This document shows positions 23,580-31,798 of a stretch of 64,000 nucleotides of DNA, one piece after another. The stretch comes from Paracoccus saliphilus. GTDB lineage: Bacteria; Pseudomonadota; Alphaproteobacteria; Rhodobacterales; Rhodobacteraceae. The notes beneath the pieces are model-generated. The model did no database searches, was not told the DNA's origin, and was given only the letters and a program-made list of their open reading frames with translations. The stretch spans positions 372,001-436,000 of the forward strand of contig NZ_CP067140.1 of NCBI RefSeq assembly GCF_028553805.1. The letters are read 5' to 3'. The stretch's first letter is position 1; the number at the start of each line of letters is the position of its first letter. A program made the position numbers and the translations under genes.

Positions 23580-24857
23580 ATGCCGAAATTCGTGATCATC
23601 CTGATCGTCGCTATCATGACGTTGCCGATGCAGCCGCATATCGGTTCCGAAGGCCCGTCGTTGTTCCTGGCTGCCCTTGCGGATGACGACGATGACGATG
23701 GCGGTCGCCGCGAGATAGGTGACGACGATGATGACGACGGCCCCACCCGGCGTCGGGTCCGGGCTCCGCGAGCGACGCCGCCAACGCCACTTCCGCAAAG
23801 GGCCGCGAATGAAATCCTGGCGCGCGGCCTGTCGGAAGACGATCTGGCCGGATTACTGCAACAGGATTTCAGCACGCTCGAAAGCAACAGGCTGTCAAAT
23901 GGCCAGTTATTGGTGCGCTTGCGCAAGCCCGCCGCGCTGAGCATGAACGAGGCTCTTGCCATCGTGCGCGAACTGACTTCGGACGACGGCTCGGATTTCA
24001 ACCATTTTTACCGTTCCGAGCAAGGCAGTGCCTGCAATGGCATCGATTGCCCCGCACGGCAGATGATCGACTGGCCCGTCTCGACCGCCGCTTGCGGAAG
24101 CCTGCCGCGAATCGGCATGGTGGATACCGGGTTGAACGCGCAACACAAGGCCTTGGAGGGCGCGAAGATTCAGCTGCATCGCTTCGACGATGGCCGGAAA
24201 GCGTCGGACCTCTTGCATGGCACCGCAGTCGCCGCGCTGCTGGTCGGAGAGGCCGATAGCCGCAGTCCGGGCCTGATCCCCGAAGCCGAGCTTTTGGCGG
24301 TGGATGCTTTCCACCGCGCCGGTCAGGATCAGCGCACCGACGCGTTTTCATTGATCCGGGCGCTGGATTACCTGGCCGACAGGCAGGTCAGGATCGTCAA
24401 TCTTTCGCTGGCCGGTCCAGCCAACGAGGCTCTGGAGGCGCAGGTCTCGAAAATGGACAAGACCGGAATATTATTGATAGCCGCTGCGGGAAATACGGGG
24501 CCGGCAGCTCCTCCTGCGCATCCGGCCGCCTATCCGCAGGTCATCGCCGTTACAGCCGTCGATCGCCGCGGAACCATCTATCGCCGCGCCAATCGTGGGC
24601 CCCATATCGATCTGGCGGCTCCCGGTGTCGATGTCTGGACGGCGGCATCGATTCGCGGCGCGCGCACCAAGACCGGCACCTCTTATGCCGCGCCGTTCGT
24701 CAGCGCAGCCGCAGCGCTGCTGCTGCAAAGCGAGCCGGGCCTGACCAATGAGCAGATCCGTTCACGCCTGCTTGCCGATGCCCGCGATCTGGGACCGCAG
24801 GGGCGCGACAATATTTTCGGGGAAGGTCTGGTCACGGCGCAAACGGCCTGCAGGTAG
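23580..24857 (+). CDS. Secreted subtilisin-like serine protease (S8) with Asp tracts
   Basis: A 425-residue exported protease. A hydrophobic N-terminus (MPKFVIILIVAIMTLPM and following, cleavage perhaps after LAALA, residue 34) leads straight into two six-Asp tracts (35-40 and 48-53) separated by GGRREIG and followed by a Pro/Arg-rich linker. A pro-region of about 100 residues follows. The catalytic triad is Asp182 (IGMVDTGLN), His213 (LLHGTAVAALLVG) and Ser368 (KTGTSYAAPFVSAAAAL), with oxyanion Asn305 (AAAGNTGP). The Asp tracts match those of the secreted protein at 21163-21516. It is divergent from the ECF sigma gene and is probably its target. Confidence 0.92.
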   Translation: MPKFVIILIVAIMTLPMQPHIGSEGPSLFLAALADDDDDDGGRREIGDDDDDDGPTRRRVRAPRATPPTPLPQRAANEILARGLSEDDLAGLLQQDFSTLESNRLSNGQLLVRLRKPAALSMNEALAIVRELTSDDGSDFNHFYRSEQGSACNGIDCPARQMIDWPVSTAACGSLPRIGMVDTGLNAQHKALEGAKIQLHRFDDGRKASDLLHGTAVAALLVGEADSRSPGLIPEAELLAVDAFHRAGQDQRTDAFSLIRALDYLADRQVRIVNLSLAGPANEALEAQVSKMDKTGILLIAAAGNTGPAAPPAHPAAYPQVIAVTAVDRRGTIYRRANRGPHIDLAAPGVDVWTAASIRGARTKTGTSYAAPFVSAAAALLLQSEPGLTNEQIRSRLLADARDLGPQGRDNIFGEGLVTAQTACR

Positions 24858-24998
24858 AAACCGTCCTTGCATCGCCATCTCAGGGGCCGCCATCTGCCTC
24901 ACCTCGAATGGAACCGATGCTCGGGGGAAACGCGACCGGGAGACCGGAGTCTGGCCTGATATGCGGAAAAGGCCGAGATCGCAGATATTTCTGCCCCT

Positions 24999-25016
24999 GT
25001 AGTACCGCTATACTAC
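24999..25016. promoter_or_regulatory. Inverted repeat upstream of the glyoxalase gene
   Basis: GTAGTA-CCGCTA-TACTAC, 61 bases before the start at 25077. It could be an operator or a small hairpin. No T-run follows. The rest of the 219-base gap after the protease gene shows nothing I can name. Confidence 0.3.
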
Positions 25017-25076
25017 CCGCGGCCTTCGATGGTGCCGTAATTTTTTCCTGCAATGAACAGGCAATAGAGGCTCGCA

Positions 25077-25472
25077 ATGGCGAAATACATCCATTCGATG
25101 ATCCGGGTTCTGGACGAGGCGGCTTCGGTCCAGTTCTATGACCGCTGCTTCGGCCTGAAGGTTGCCGAGCGGTTGGATTTCGAGAATTTCACACTGGTCT
25201 ACCTGGCCAACGAAGAAAGCGGGACCGAGCTTGAACTGACCGTCAACAAGGGCCGGACCGAGCCCTATGATCTGGGCGATGGCTATGGTCATGTCGCCTT
25301 TTCCGTCGATGATGTGGACGCGCTGCACGCGAGGCTGGAAGCCGAGGGCTATGCACCTCGCAAACTGGTCGATTTTGCCCCCGGGGGAGAGGTTATCGCA
25401 CGCTTCTTTTTCATTGCCGATCCGGATGGCTACCAGATCGAGGTGCTGCAGCGGGGCGGCCGCTACAAGTAG
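25077..25472 (+). CDS. gloA: Lactoylglutathione lyase (glyoxalase I)
   Basis: A 131-residue single-domain VOC enzyme that converts the methylglyoxal-glutathione hemithioacetal to S-lactoylglutathione. The four metal ligands of the E. coli type are in place: His in YIHSMIRVLD, Glu in GTELELTVN, His in GYGHVAFSVDD and Glu in YQIEVLQ. Substrate-contact segments FYDRCFGLK and FIADPDGYQIE are also present. The length is normal. Confidence 0.92.
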   Translation: MAKYIHSMIRVLDEAASVQFYDRCFGLKVAERLDFENFTLVYLANEESGTELELTVNKGRTEPYDLGDGYGHVAFSVDDVDALHARLEAEGYAPRKLVDFAPGGEVIARFFFIADPDGYQIEVLQRGGRYK

Positions 25473-25529
25473 TGCGGTCATATGCCGGGGGAGGGCGCTT
25501 GACCGTTCGGCATGTGAGGAGGGGGAGCC

Positions 25530-25595
25530 ATGTCCCATCTGAGAACACGGGGGCCGACCCGGGCTTTGTGGTCCCGGACGCGGCCTGAGCAGTAG
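25530..25595 (+). other. Possible 21-residue ORF with a strong ribosome binding site
   Basis: An ATG (MSHLRTRGPTRALW...) follows the near-ideal site GAGGAGGGGGAGCC in the 270-base gap between gloA and the aldo/keto reductase gene. The remaining gap shows open but unrecognisable codons. It may be a degraded gene start rather than a functional peptide. Confidence 0.25.
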
Positions 25596-25742
25596 AGGTC
25601 ACGGCGATCAGCGAGCATGAGATGGCGACGCTGCTGCAAATGGTGGCGGCCAATCTGCGATCGTTCACGAGCCGCCCTCTGCTGGCTGATGGTAGGTGCT
25701 TCGGCGGCATTCCCCTGCCGGCATGTGCCGCTTCAATCTCCG

Positions 25743-26726
25743 TTAGCAATAGGCCTCTGGCCCTTTCGACATGGCCTCGCCGTAACGCGGTCCGTGTGCC
25801 CAGCCCGTGGGGAGAATCCGCTCGATTTCCTCCAATTGATCCGGGGTCAGGGTGATCGCTCCGCCACGGGCATTTTCCTGCATATGCGCAATGCTGCGCG
25901 AGCCGGGCAATGCGATTACGTGCTGGCCACGCGACAGCACCCACGCGATGGCCAGCGCGGCGGGGCTGTGGCCATTGTCATGCGCATATTCGCGGAAAGT
26001 GCGGAGGCGGGCCAGGTTGCGCGGCCAGTTCTCGGCGCTGAAACGGGGCATGTTGCGCCGCATGTCGCCTTCGCCGAATTCTGACGGTTCAGGTGGCGCG
26101 TCGGACAATACCCCGCGTCCAACCGGCGAAAATGAGACCAGGGCCGCATCGTGGTGCGCGCAGCCTTGCAGGATGCCCAGTTCGGGTTGGCGGGACCAGA
26201 GCGAATATTCCGATTGTACCGCGGCCACCGGCCCCACTGCCGCGGCACGCTCCAACGTGGATGGGGCGATCTCGGACAACCCGATGGCCCCGATCTTGCC
26301 CTCGTCGCGGAACTTCATCAGCGTTTCCATGATTTCTTCGATGGGCCGCTCAGGCTCATGCCTATGCAAGTAATAAAGTTCGATATGTTCCACCCCGAGC
26401 CGTTCAAGGGAACCCTCGAGCTCCTGCCGCATATGTTCGGGCGAATTGTCGAAAGGATGATCGGGATTGCGGGTAATTCCGCATTTGCTGGCCAGCACGA
26501 CGCGATCACGATGATCCTTCAGGAACCGCGACAGCAATTCCTCGGCCCGGCCCATGCCATAGACATTCGAAGTATCGAAATGATCGACCCCCATCTCGAG
26601 GCAGGCTGCCATGCAGCGCAGGCTTTCATCGGGATCGGCGGGCCCATATGTTCCGACGAAGTTCATCGTTCCAAGCGCAACCGCGCCAATCATCGGACCA
26701 TGCTGCCCTAATGGCCGTCTCTGCAT
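25743..26726 (-). CDS. Aldo/keto reductase
   Basis: A 327-residue NADPH-dependent oxidoreductase of the IolS/YajO-like group. Landmarks are GTMNFVGTYGPADPDESLRC, the catalytic FDTSNVYGMGRAEELL (Asp and Tyr), VLASKCGI (Lys), YYLHRHEP (His) and a C-terminal cofactor-binding VIALPGSRSIAHMQEN. The start at 26726 follows CAGGAGACACAAG; the longer frame adds 13 codons without support. The physiological substrate is unknown. It is divergent from the iron ABC operon. Confidence 0.88.
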   Translation of the reverse strand: MQRRPLGQHGPMIGAVALGTMNFVGTYGPADPDESLRCMAACLEMGVDHFDTSNVYGMGRAEELLSRFLKDHRDRVVLASKCGITRNPDHPFDNSPEHMRQELEGSLERLGVEHIELYYLHRHEPERPIEEIMETLMKFRDEGKIGAIGLSEIAPSTLERAAAVGPVAAVQSEYSLWSRQPELGILQGCAHHDAALVSFSPVGRGVLSDAPPEPSEFGEGDMRRNMPRFSAENWPRNLARLRTFREYAHDNGHSPAALAIAWVLSRGQHVIALPGSRSIAHMQENARGGAITLTPDQLEEIERILPTGWAHGPRYGEAMSKGPEAYC

Positions 26727-26926
26727 CTTGTGTCTCCTGCTTGCCCGGCACGATCCTGCATCCATGCGTGTCGGATGAAAAGCCGGATTGACGATCTTGC
26801 AATGCAGCCTTAATTCCCGATTAAATTACCATGATATTATTTACACGCCCCGAGGATAAAGCTAGTCAATCGCATTGAATCGGGTCGAGTATCCGGTCGA
26901 CAATCAATATCGAGGGACGACATCCA

Positions 26927-27829
26927 ATGCGTCACATTGCACTATCCGGATTATTCACGCTGTCTTTATGTGCTGCTGCGTCAGCTGCCGATGTGAGCAT
27001 CGCGACAGCGCAGGGCGAGGTCACATTGACCGGTCAGCCGGAAAAGGTGGCCGTTCTGGATGTGGCGGCACTCGATACCTTGCATGCCTTGGGCGTCATG
27101 CCTGCCGGTCGACCGGACGATATGCTGATCGATTACCTGGGTGATATCGAAGCGGCTGCTCAGCCTGTCGGCACCCTGTTCGAACCGGATCTGGAGGCAT
27201 TGGCGGCGCTGAACCCTGATCTGATCGTGGTCGGCGGGCGTTCCGCCGCACAGCTTGACGCGGTATCGCAGGTCGCTCCGGCCATCGACATGACGATCGG
27301 TCCCGATCTGGTATCGGACGCCAAGGCCCATATCGCGGCCTTTGGTGACTTGTTCGGCAGGCAGGACAATGCCGCAGAGCTGATCGCGAGGCTTGATCGG
27401 AAACTGGCCGACGCTCATGCCGCGGGCGAGGGAAAGGGCACGGCGCTGATGGTTCTGACCAACGGGCCGAAGATGTCGGCCTATGGCATCGGATCACGCT
27501 TTGGTTGGGTTTTTGGCGCGACCGGCCTGCAAGAGGCAGCGGCAGGCTTGCAAGCCGATACTCATGGGAATGCGATCAGTCACGAATTCATTGCCGAGCA
27601 TAACCCCGACTGGCTGATCGTGCTGGATCGCGGTGCCGCCATCGGGCAGGAAGGCGAGTCGGCGGAGGCAACGCTGAAGAACCCGTTGGTCGAGGGCACG
27701 AAAGCCTGGAAGAACGGGAATGTCGTGTATCTGAATCCTGCCAGCACCTATATCTCGGGCGGCGGTTACACGGCGCTCACCGGCAATCTGGACAAGCTGA
27801 CGGAAGCACTGAAGGCCACGGGTAGCTGA
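26927..27829 (+). CDS. Siderophore/iron ABC transporter, periplasmic binding protein
   Basis: A 300-residue binding protein of the FatB/CeuE/VctP-like group, which takes up ferric catecholates and related complexes. It has a signal peptide (MRHIALSGLFTLSLCAAASA) and the class III fold: VAVLDVAALDTLHALGV, LAALNPDLIVVGGRSA, FGWVFGATGLQEA and EHNPDWLIVLDRG. There is no lipobox, so it is free in the periplasm. GAGGGA precedes the ATG. Its stop overlaps the first permease start (ATG shared with TGA). An upstream iron-responsive operator is expected, but I could not identify one with confidence. Confidence 0.9.
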   Translation: MRHIALSGLFTLSLCAAASAADVSIATAQGEVTLTGQPEKVAVLDVAALDTLHALGVMPAGRPDDMLIDYLGDIEAAAQPVGTLFEPDLEALAALNPDLIVVGGRSAAQLDAVSQVAPAIDMTIGPDLVSDAKAHIAAFGDLFGRQDNAAELIARLDRKLADAHAAGEGKGTALMVLTNGPKMSAYGIGSRFGWVFGATGLQEAAAGLQADTHGNAISHEFIAEHNPDWLIVLDRGAAIGQEGESAEATLKNPLVEGTKAWKNGNVVYLNPASTYISGGGYTALTGNLDKLTEALKATGS

Positions 27830-28785
27830 TGCGTCTTCTGCTGGCCGCGGCAGGGGGAGCCTTGTTGCTCCTGATGGTGGCCAGTCTGCTGACCGGTGTC
27901 GCGCGGGTCGACCTGCTGTCGGCCTGGCGGGACCCATACGCGATGCTGGTGCTGATGGAGTCGCGGTTGCCGCGCACCTTGGCCGTGCTGCTGACCGGGG
28001 CGGCGCTGTCTGTGGCGGGCGTGGTCATCCAGAGCCTGGTGCGCAATCGTTTTGTCGGCCCGGATACATCCGGCACGGCGGAAGGCGCGGCATTGGGGTT
28101 GCTGGCGATCACCATCCTGATGCCAGATAGTCCCATCTGGTTGCGCATGATCGCGGCAAGCGTCTCGGCCATGACCACGACCGCGCTGTTCCTGGCGATG
28201 ATCCGTCGGTTGCCCGTGCGTGAGGTCATGCTGGTACCCATCGCGGGCCTGGTCCTGTCGGGGGTTCTGGGATCGGTCGTCATCTTCGTCGGCTGGCAGA
28301 CGGACCTGATGCAATATGTCGGCACCTGGCTGATGACGGGCGAGTTTTCCGGTGTCATTGCCGGACGCTACGAATTGCTGTGGATCGCAGGGGGGGCCGC
28401 GATCCTGGCCTGGTTCGCCGCCGACCGGTTGGCGATCCTCGGCCTGGGAGACCAGGTTGCGACCGGGCTCGGATTGTCCACGGCAACGGTGATGCGATTG
28501 GGATTGACCGTTGTTGCCGTGGTGACCGCAATGGTCGTCACCACGGTCGGGATGATCCCCTTTGTCGGGCTGGTCGTGCCCAACCTGGTGGCCCGCGTGA
28601 TGGGCGACAACTTGAGGGCCTCGCTCCCGGTGGTTGCATTCTCGGGGGCGCTGCTGCTGTTGGCCTGTGACCTGATCGCACGCCTTGCGGTCTATCCGTT
28701 CGAGCTGCCTGTCGGATTGATCCTGGGTATGCTGGGCGGAGGCATTTTCCTGTGGCTGCTCCATCACCGACCGGCCCATGGATAG
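27829..28785 (+). CDS. Siderophore/iron ABC transporter permease 1 (FecCD family)
   Basis: A 318-residue permease with about eight or nine transmembrane helices. Family features are SRLPRTLAVLLTGAALSVAG (first conserved loop), IQSLVRNRFVGPDTSGTAEG, and MIPFVGLVVPNLVARVMGDN (the coupling helix that contacts the ATPase). The end ELPVGLILGMLGGGIFLWLL matches the segment preserved in the relic at 6858-6959. It overlaps the second permease by 8 bases. Confidence 0.92.
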   Translation: MRLLLAAAGGALLLLMVASLLTGVARVDLLSAWRDPYAMLVLMESRLPRTLAVLLTGAALSVAGVVIQSLVRNRFVGPDTSGTAEGAALGLLAITILMPDSPIWLRMIAASVSAMTTTALFLAMIRRLPVREVMLVPIAGLVLSGVLGSVVIFVGWQTDLMQYVGTWLMTGEFSGVIAGRYELLWIAGGAAILAWFAADRLAILGLGDQVATGLGLSTATVMRLGLTVVAVVTAMVVTTVGMIPFVGLVVPNLVARVMGDNLRASLPVVAFSGALLLLACDLIARLAVYPFELPVGLILGMLGGGIFLWLLHHRPAHG

Positions 28786-29734
28786 ACGCAAGATCATATT
28801 GCTCTGCGGATTGGCGCTTTTGCTTCTGGCGGCCTCGCTGCTCTGGATGTTTCAGGGTGTCGGAGGGGGCAATCGCGAATTCATCCTACGCCTTCGGGCT
28901 GGCAAGCTTGCGGCATTGGTCACGGTTGCCGCCTCGATCGGTGTGGCCACGGTGCTGTTCCAGACAGTGGCTGCAAACCGCGTCCTGACGCCTTCGATCA
29001 TGGGATTTGACGCGCTTTATGTTCTGCTGCAAACGGCGATGGTCGCGTCGATGGGAACGGCAGGCATGGCGGGGTTTTCCAGTATTCTGAAATTCCTCAC
29101 CGAAGTCGGTGTGATGAGTATTCTTGCCGCGCTGTTGTTCGGCACGCTGCTCGGGCGTCGCGGGCGCGATATTCCGAGGACAATTCTGACCGGTGTGATC
29201 CTTGGCGTGATGTTTCGCTCGATGTCGGGTTTCCTGACCAGGATCATGGATCCGAACGAATTTGCCGTGGTTCAGTCGGCAAGCTTTGCCAGCTTCAACC
29301 ATGTCGACGCGACCCTGCTGCCGATCGGGGCATTGTTGACTATTGCGGCGATGGTGATCGCGATATGGCTGGCGCCCCGGTTGGATGTGATGGCATTGGG
29401 GCGCGAACCCGCCGTTTCCCTGGGATTGCGCTTTGACGCGATGGTGGTCGGTACGCTGATGCTGGTTGCGATCCTGGTCTCTGTATCTACTGCACTGGTC
29501 GGGCCGGTGACGTTCTTTGGCCTTATCGTTGCGGGGCTTGCCCATGGTCTTGCCCAAAGCACGCGTCATGCTGCGCTGTTGCCTGCTGCCGCGTTGATCG
29601 CCTCGGTCTTGCTTGTCGGAGGGCAATGGGTCTTTGAACGCGCCCTGGGACAGGCTGCGACCCTGTCGGTGGTGATCGAGTTCGCGGGCGGCATCTTCTT
29701 TCTGTACCTTCTTCTGAAAGGACGTATCCGATGA
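28778..29734 (+). CDS. Siderophore/iron ABC transporter permease 2 (FecCD family)
   Basis: A 318-residue polytopic permease that should pair with permease 1 as a heterodimer. It shows RLRAGKLAALVTVAASIGVA, NRVLTPSIMGFDALYVLLQT and the coupling-helix region LVGPVTFFGLIVAGLAHGLA. The lower conservation of the second permease is usual for Vct/Fat-type systems. It overlaps the ATPase gene by 4 bases (ATGA). Confidence 0.9.
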   Translation: MDRRKIILLCGLALLLLAASLLWMFQGVGGGNREFILRLRAGKLAALVTVAASIGVATVLFQTVAANRVLTPSIMGFDALYVLLQTAMVASMGTAGMAGFSSILKFLTEVGVMSILAALLFGTLLGRRGRDIPRTILTGVILGVMFRSMSGFLTRIMDPNEFAVVQSASFASFNHVDATLLPIGALLTIAAMVIAIWLAPRLDVMALGREPAVSLGLRFDAMVVGTLMLVAILVSVSTALVGPVTFFGLIVAGLAHGLAQSTRHAALLPAAALIASVLLVGGQWVFERALGQAATLSVVIEFAGGIFFLYLLLKGRIR

Positions 29735-30489
29735 TCACCATCGAGGGTGTCAATCATCAAATCGGCGCCGTGCGGATATTGCACGGCATCCGGACGAAAC
29801 TGCCCGAGGGGAGGCTGACGGCGCTGATCGGGCCGAACGGGGCGGGAAAATCCACCCTGATGCGGCTGATCGGACGGCTGGAGGCGCTGCAATCGGGGCA
29901 GATCACTGTCGCCGGGCATGATCTTGCCACGACGCCGACCGGTGAGCTGGCAAAGGTGATGGCCATTCTCGGCCAGAATACCGCCATTGCCAGCAGGTTG
30001 CGCGTGACCGAGCTGGTCGGGTTCGGCCGCTGGCCCCATCATCACGGCCGCCCCGGTCCAGAGGACCGCGACAAGATTGCGCAAGCCCTGGAGGCATTCG
30101 CGCTGACCCCGTTGGCCAATCGCTTTCTGGACGAGATCTCCGGAGGCCAGGCGCAGCGTGCGCATATCGCGATGAGCCTTGCGCAAGACACCCCGTGGTT
30201 GCTGCTGGACGAGCCGTTGAACAATCTGGACATGGCCCATGCGCGCGGCCTCATGACCCAGCTTTCCGATCTGGTCCACGCGCGGGGCCGCAGCGTCGCG
30301 ATGGTCGTGCATGAGATCAATTACGCCGCCGCATGGGCCGATCATGTCATCGCGATGAAAGATGGCCAGATCATGGCTGAAGGTGGCCCCGAAACTGTCT
30401 TGACCGAGTCCGTGCTATCGGAACTTTACGACACGCATGTCAGGGTCGGACGTCACCGGGACCGTCCGCTGGTTCTGCATCACGCGTAG
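29731..30489 (+). CDS. Siderophore/iron ABC transporter ATPase
   Basis: A 252-residue cytoplasmic ATPase that powers the preceding permeases. Motifs are Walker A GPNGAGKST, Q-loop ILGQN, signature ISGGQAQRAHIA, Walker B LLLDEPLNNLD and switch His in MVVHEINYAA. The length and C-terminus (GGPETVLTESVLSELYDTHV) are typical of FepC/FecE proteins. It is the last gene of a tightly overlapping four-gene operon. Confidence 0.94.
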   Translation: MITIEGVNHQIGAVRILHGIRTKLPEGRLTALIGPNGAGKSTLMRLIGRLEALQSGQITVAGHDLATTPTGELAKVMAILGQNTAIASRLRVTELVGFGRWPHHHGRPGPEDRDKIAQALEAFALTPLANRFLDEISGGQAQRAHIAMSLAQDTPWLLLDEPLNNLDMAHARGLMTQLSDLVHARGRSVAMVVHEINYAAAWADHVIAMKDGQIMAEGGPETVLTESVLSELYDTHVRVGRHRDRPLVLHHA

Positions 30490-30524
30490 CGACTTGTAGT
30501 CGTATGCAGGCTGCGCGAGATATT

Positions 30525-30544
30525 TTCCCGGGATCATCCGGGAA
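30525..30544. terminator. Hairpin between convergent iron ABC and opgC genes
   Basis: TTCCCGG (30525-30531) pairs with CCGGGAA (30538-30544) across a 6-base loop in the 67-base gap between two convergent operons. There is no clear T-run on either strand, so a bidirectional terminator is only probable. Confidence 0.4.
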
Positions 30545-30556
30545 TACCTGTCAAGC

Positions 30557-31798
30557 TCAATGATTGACCATTTTCGGCCGATCCGGGAAAGCCTGCTGAT
30601 CCCGTTTCTGGCCCAAACGAGGTTTCATGCTCGCAGCATTGCTCGGTTGGTAATCATGCGGGGGCGTGCTTGCCGCGGCTTGCACTTTGGGGCTAGGGGC
30701 TTTTTTCCGTGGTGCTCCATAGGTCAGCCAGAGAACCGAGAGCCACCATAGCGCCAAAACGACCAGGATATCGACACTCAGCTTACGCAAGAAGAACTGA
30801 TCGGGCGGGTTCTGTTGAAGCGCGTCGCCAATCACGGAGAGGAGAACGCAAGCGACAAACGACCATAGCCCACCGCGCCCGATCTGTTGCAGCCCGACGC
30901 CAAAGCGGGTTGCAGCCAGCCGTTCCATCGGACTGCTTAGCGGTACGGCGATCAGCCAACTGGCCGCGAGAATCGCAAGATAGCGGGTGCCATCCAGATG
31001 CCATTTGACGATGACGCCATAGACCTGTTTCAGCGCTTCCCGAACGGGAAGGGCGGATTCGCCGAACTCGACTGCAATGACGATTGCGGCGCCAAAAGTG
31101 AACATACCTATGGAGAGCGCGGTCAACAGGTGCTTGTAGCGCAGCAAGACCGGCATGAAACGATGCCTGAACAGGGCCATCGCGGTGCCCGTATAGAAAA
31201 GCATCTGCCAGCCGAACGGGTTGAATAACAGGCCGTTGTCGCGATGGTTCGGGATCATCTTGTTGAGGTCGGGCGCAAACCACCAGGTGATCAGTGATGC
31301 TACGGCGAAAAACAGTGGCCATCGGAGCAGGACTGGGACAAGGAGCGGCGCGGATGCAATGAGAACCACATAGACGGCCAGAACGTCCATGAGGTTCGGC
31401 TGCAGCCACATCGTCGCCAGGGTTCCCAGATATCCGAGCGGGTTATCGATCACCCAGATCGCATATTGATTCCAGATCGCGGTATGCTTCATGTCCAGGG
31501 CCAGCAATCCGGCCGATAGTAACGCCATGAGCATCCCGCCGATCACCAGGGCACGCCAGACCTCGAAGGCGCGGCGGGCAAAACGCCACTGCGCGGCGGG
31601 GCGGCCCTGTTTTGTTTCGACTGTTTGCCAGACCAGCCCGACGAGAAACCCGGATAACAGCACGAAGAGTTCGGCGGCATCGAAAACCGAGAAGTTTCCC
31701 AATGTCGTCTCGCGCAATACCGAGCGTGGCATGTGGTCGACCATTATGCAGACCAGCGCATAGCCGCGCAGCATGTCCAGTGCTATTATTCGTTTCAT
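30557..31798 (-). CDS. opgC: OpgC-family acyltransferase for periplasmic glucans
   Basis: A 413-residue membrane protein with about ten helices, of the OpgC/acyltransferase-3-like family that adds succinyl groups to osmoregulated periplasmic glucans. The N-terminus MKRIIALDMLRGYALVCIMV-DHMP and the FVLLSGFLVGLVW segment with the conserved Asp/His are typical. The start at 31798 gives a 4-base ATGA overlap with opgH; a start at 31816 is less likely. It is the last gene of opgG-opgH-opgC. Confidence 0.87.
   Translation of the reverse strand: MKRIIALDMLRGYALVCIMVDHMPRSVLRETTLGNFSVFDAAELFVLLSGFLVGLVWQTVETKQGRPAAQWRFARRAFEVWRALVIGGMLMALLSAGLLALDMKHTAIWNQYAIWVIDNPLGYLGTLATMWLQPNLMDVLAVYVVLIASAPLLVPVLLRWPLFFAVASLITWWFAPDLNKMIPNHRDNGLLFNPFGWQMLFYTGTAMALFRHRFMPVLLRYKHLLTALSIGMFTFGAAIVIAVEFGESALPVREALKQVYGVIVKWHLDGTRYLAILAASWLIAVPLSSPMERLAATRFGVGLQQIGRGGLWSFVACVLLSVIGDALQQNPPDQFFLRKLSVDILVVLALWWLSVLWLTYGAPRKKAPSPKVQAAASTPPHDYQPSNAASMKPRLGQKRDQQAFPDRPKMVNH

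Noticed and set aside
23522..23582. Subtilase start at 23481 or 23553
   Set aside because: Both precede or coincide with the predicted transcription start; the ATG at 23580 opens directly into a hydrophobic export signal.
15545..24857. The 15-25 kb cluster as an anti-phage defence island
   Set aside because: There is no nuclease, toxin, helicase or recombinase; the exported protease, transpeptidase and Asp-rich protein point to envelope biology.
24999..25016. The GTAGTA/TACTAC inverted repeat as another ECF promoter
   Set aside because: It has no GGAATA or CGTA element at the required spacing; no regulon promoter was found upstream of the glyoxalase gene.
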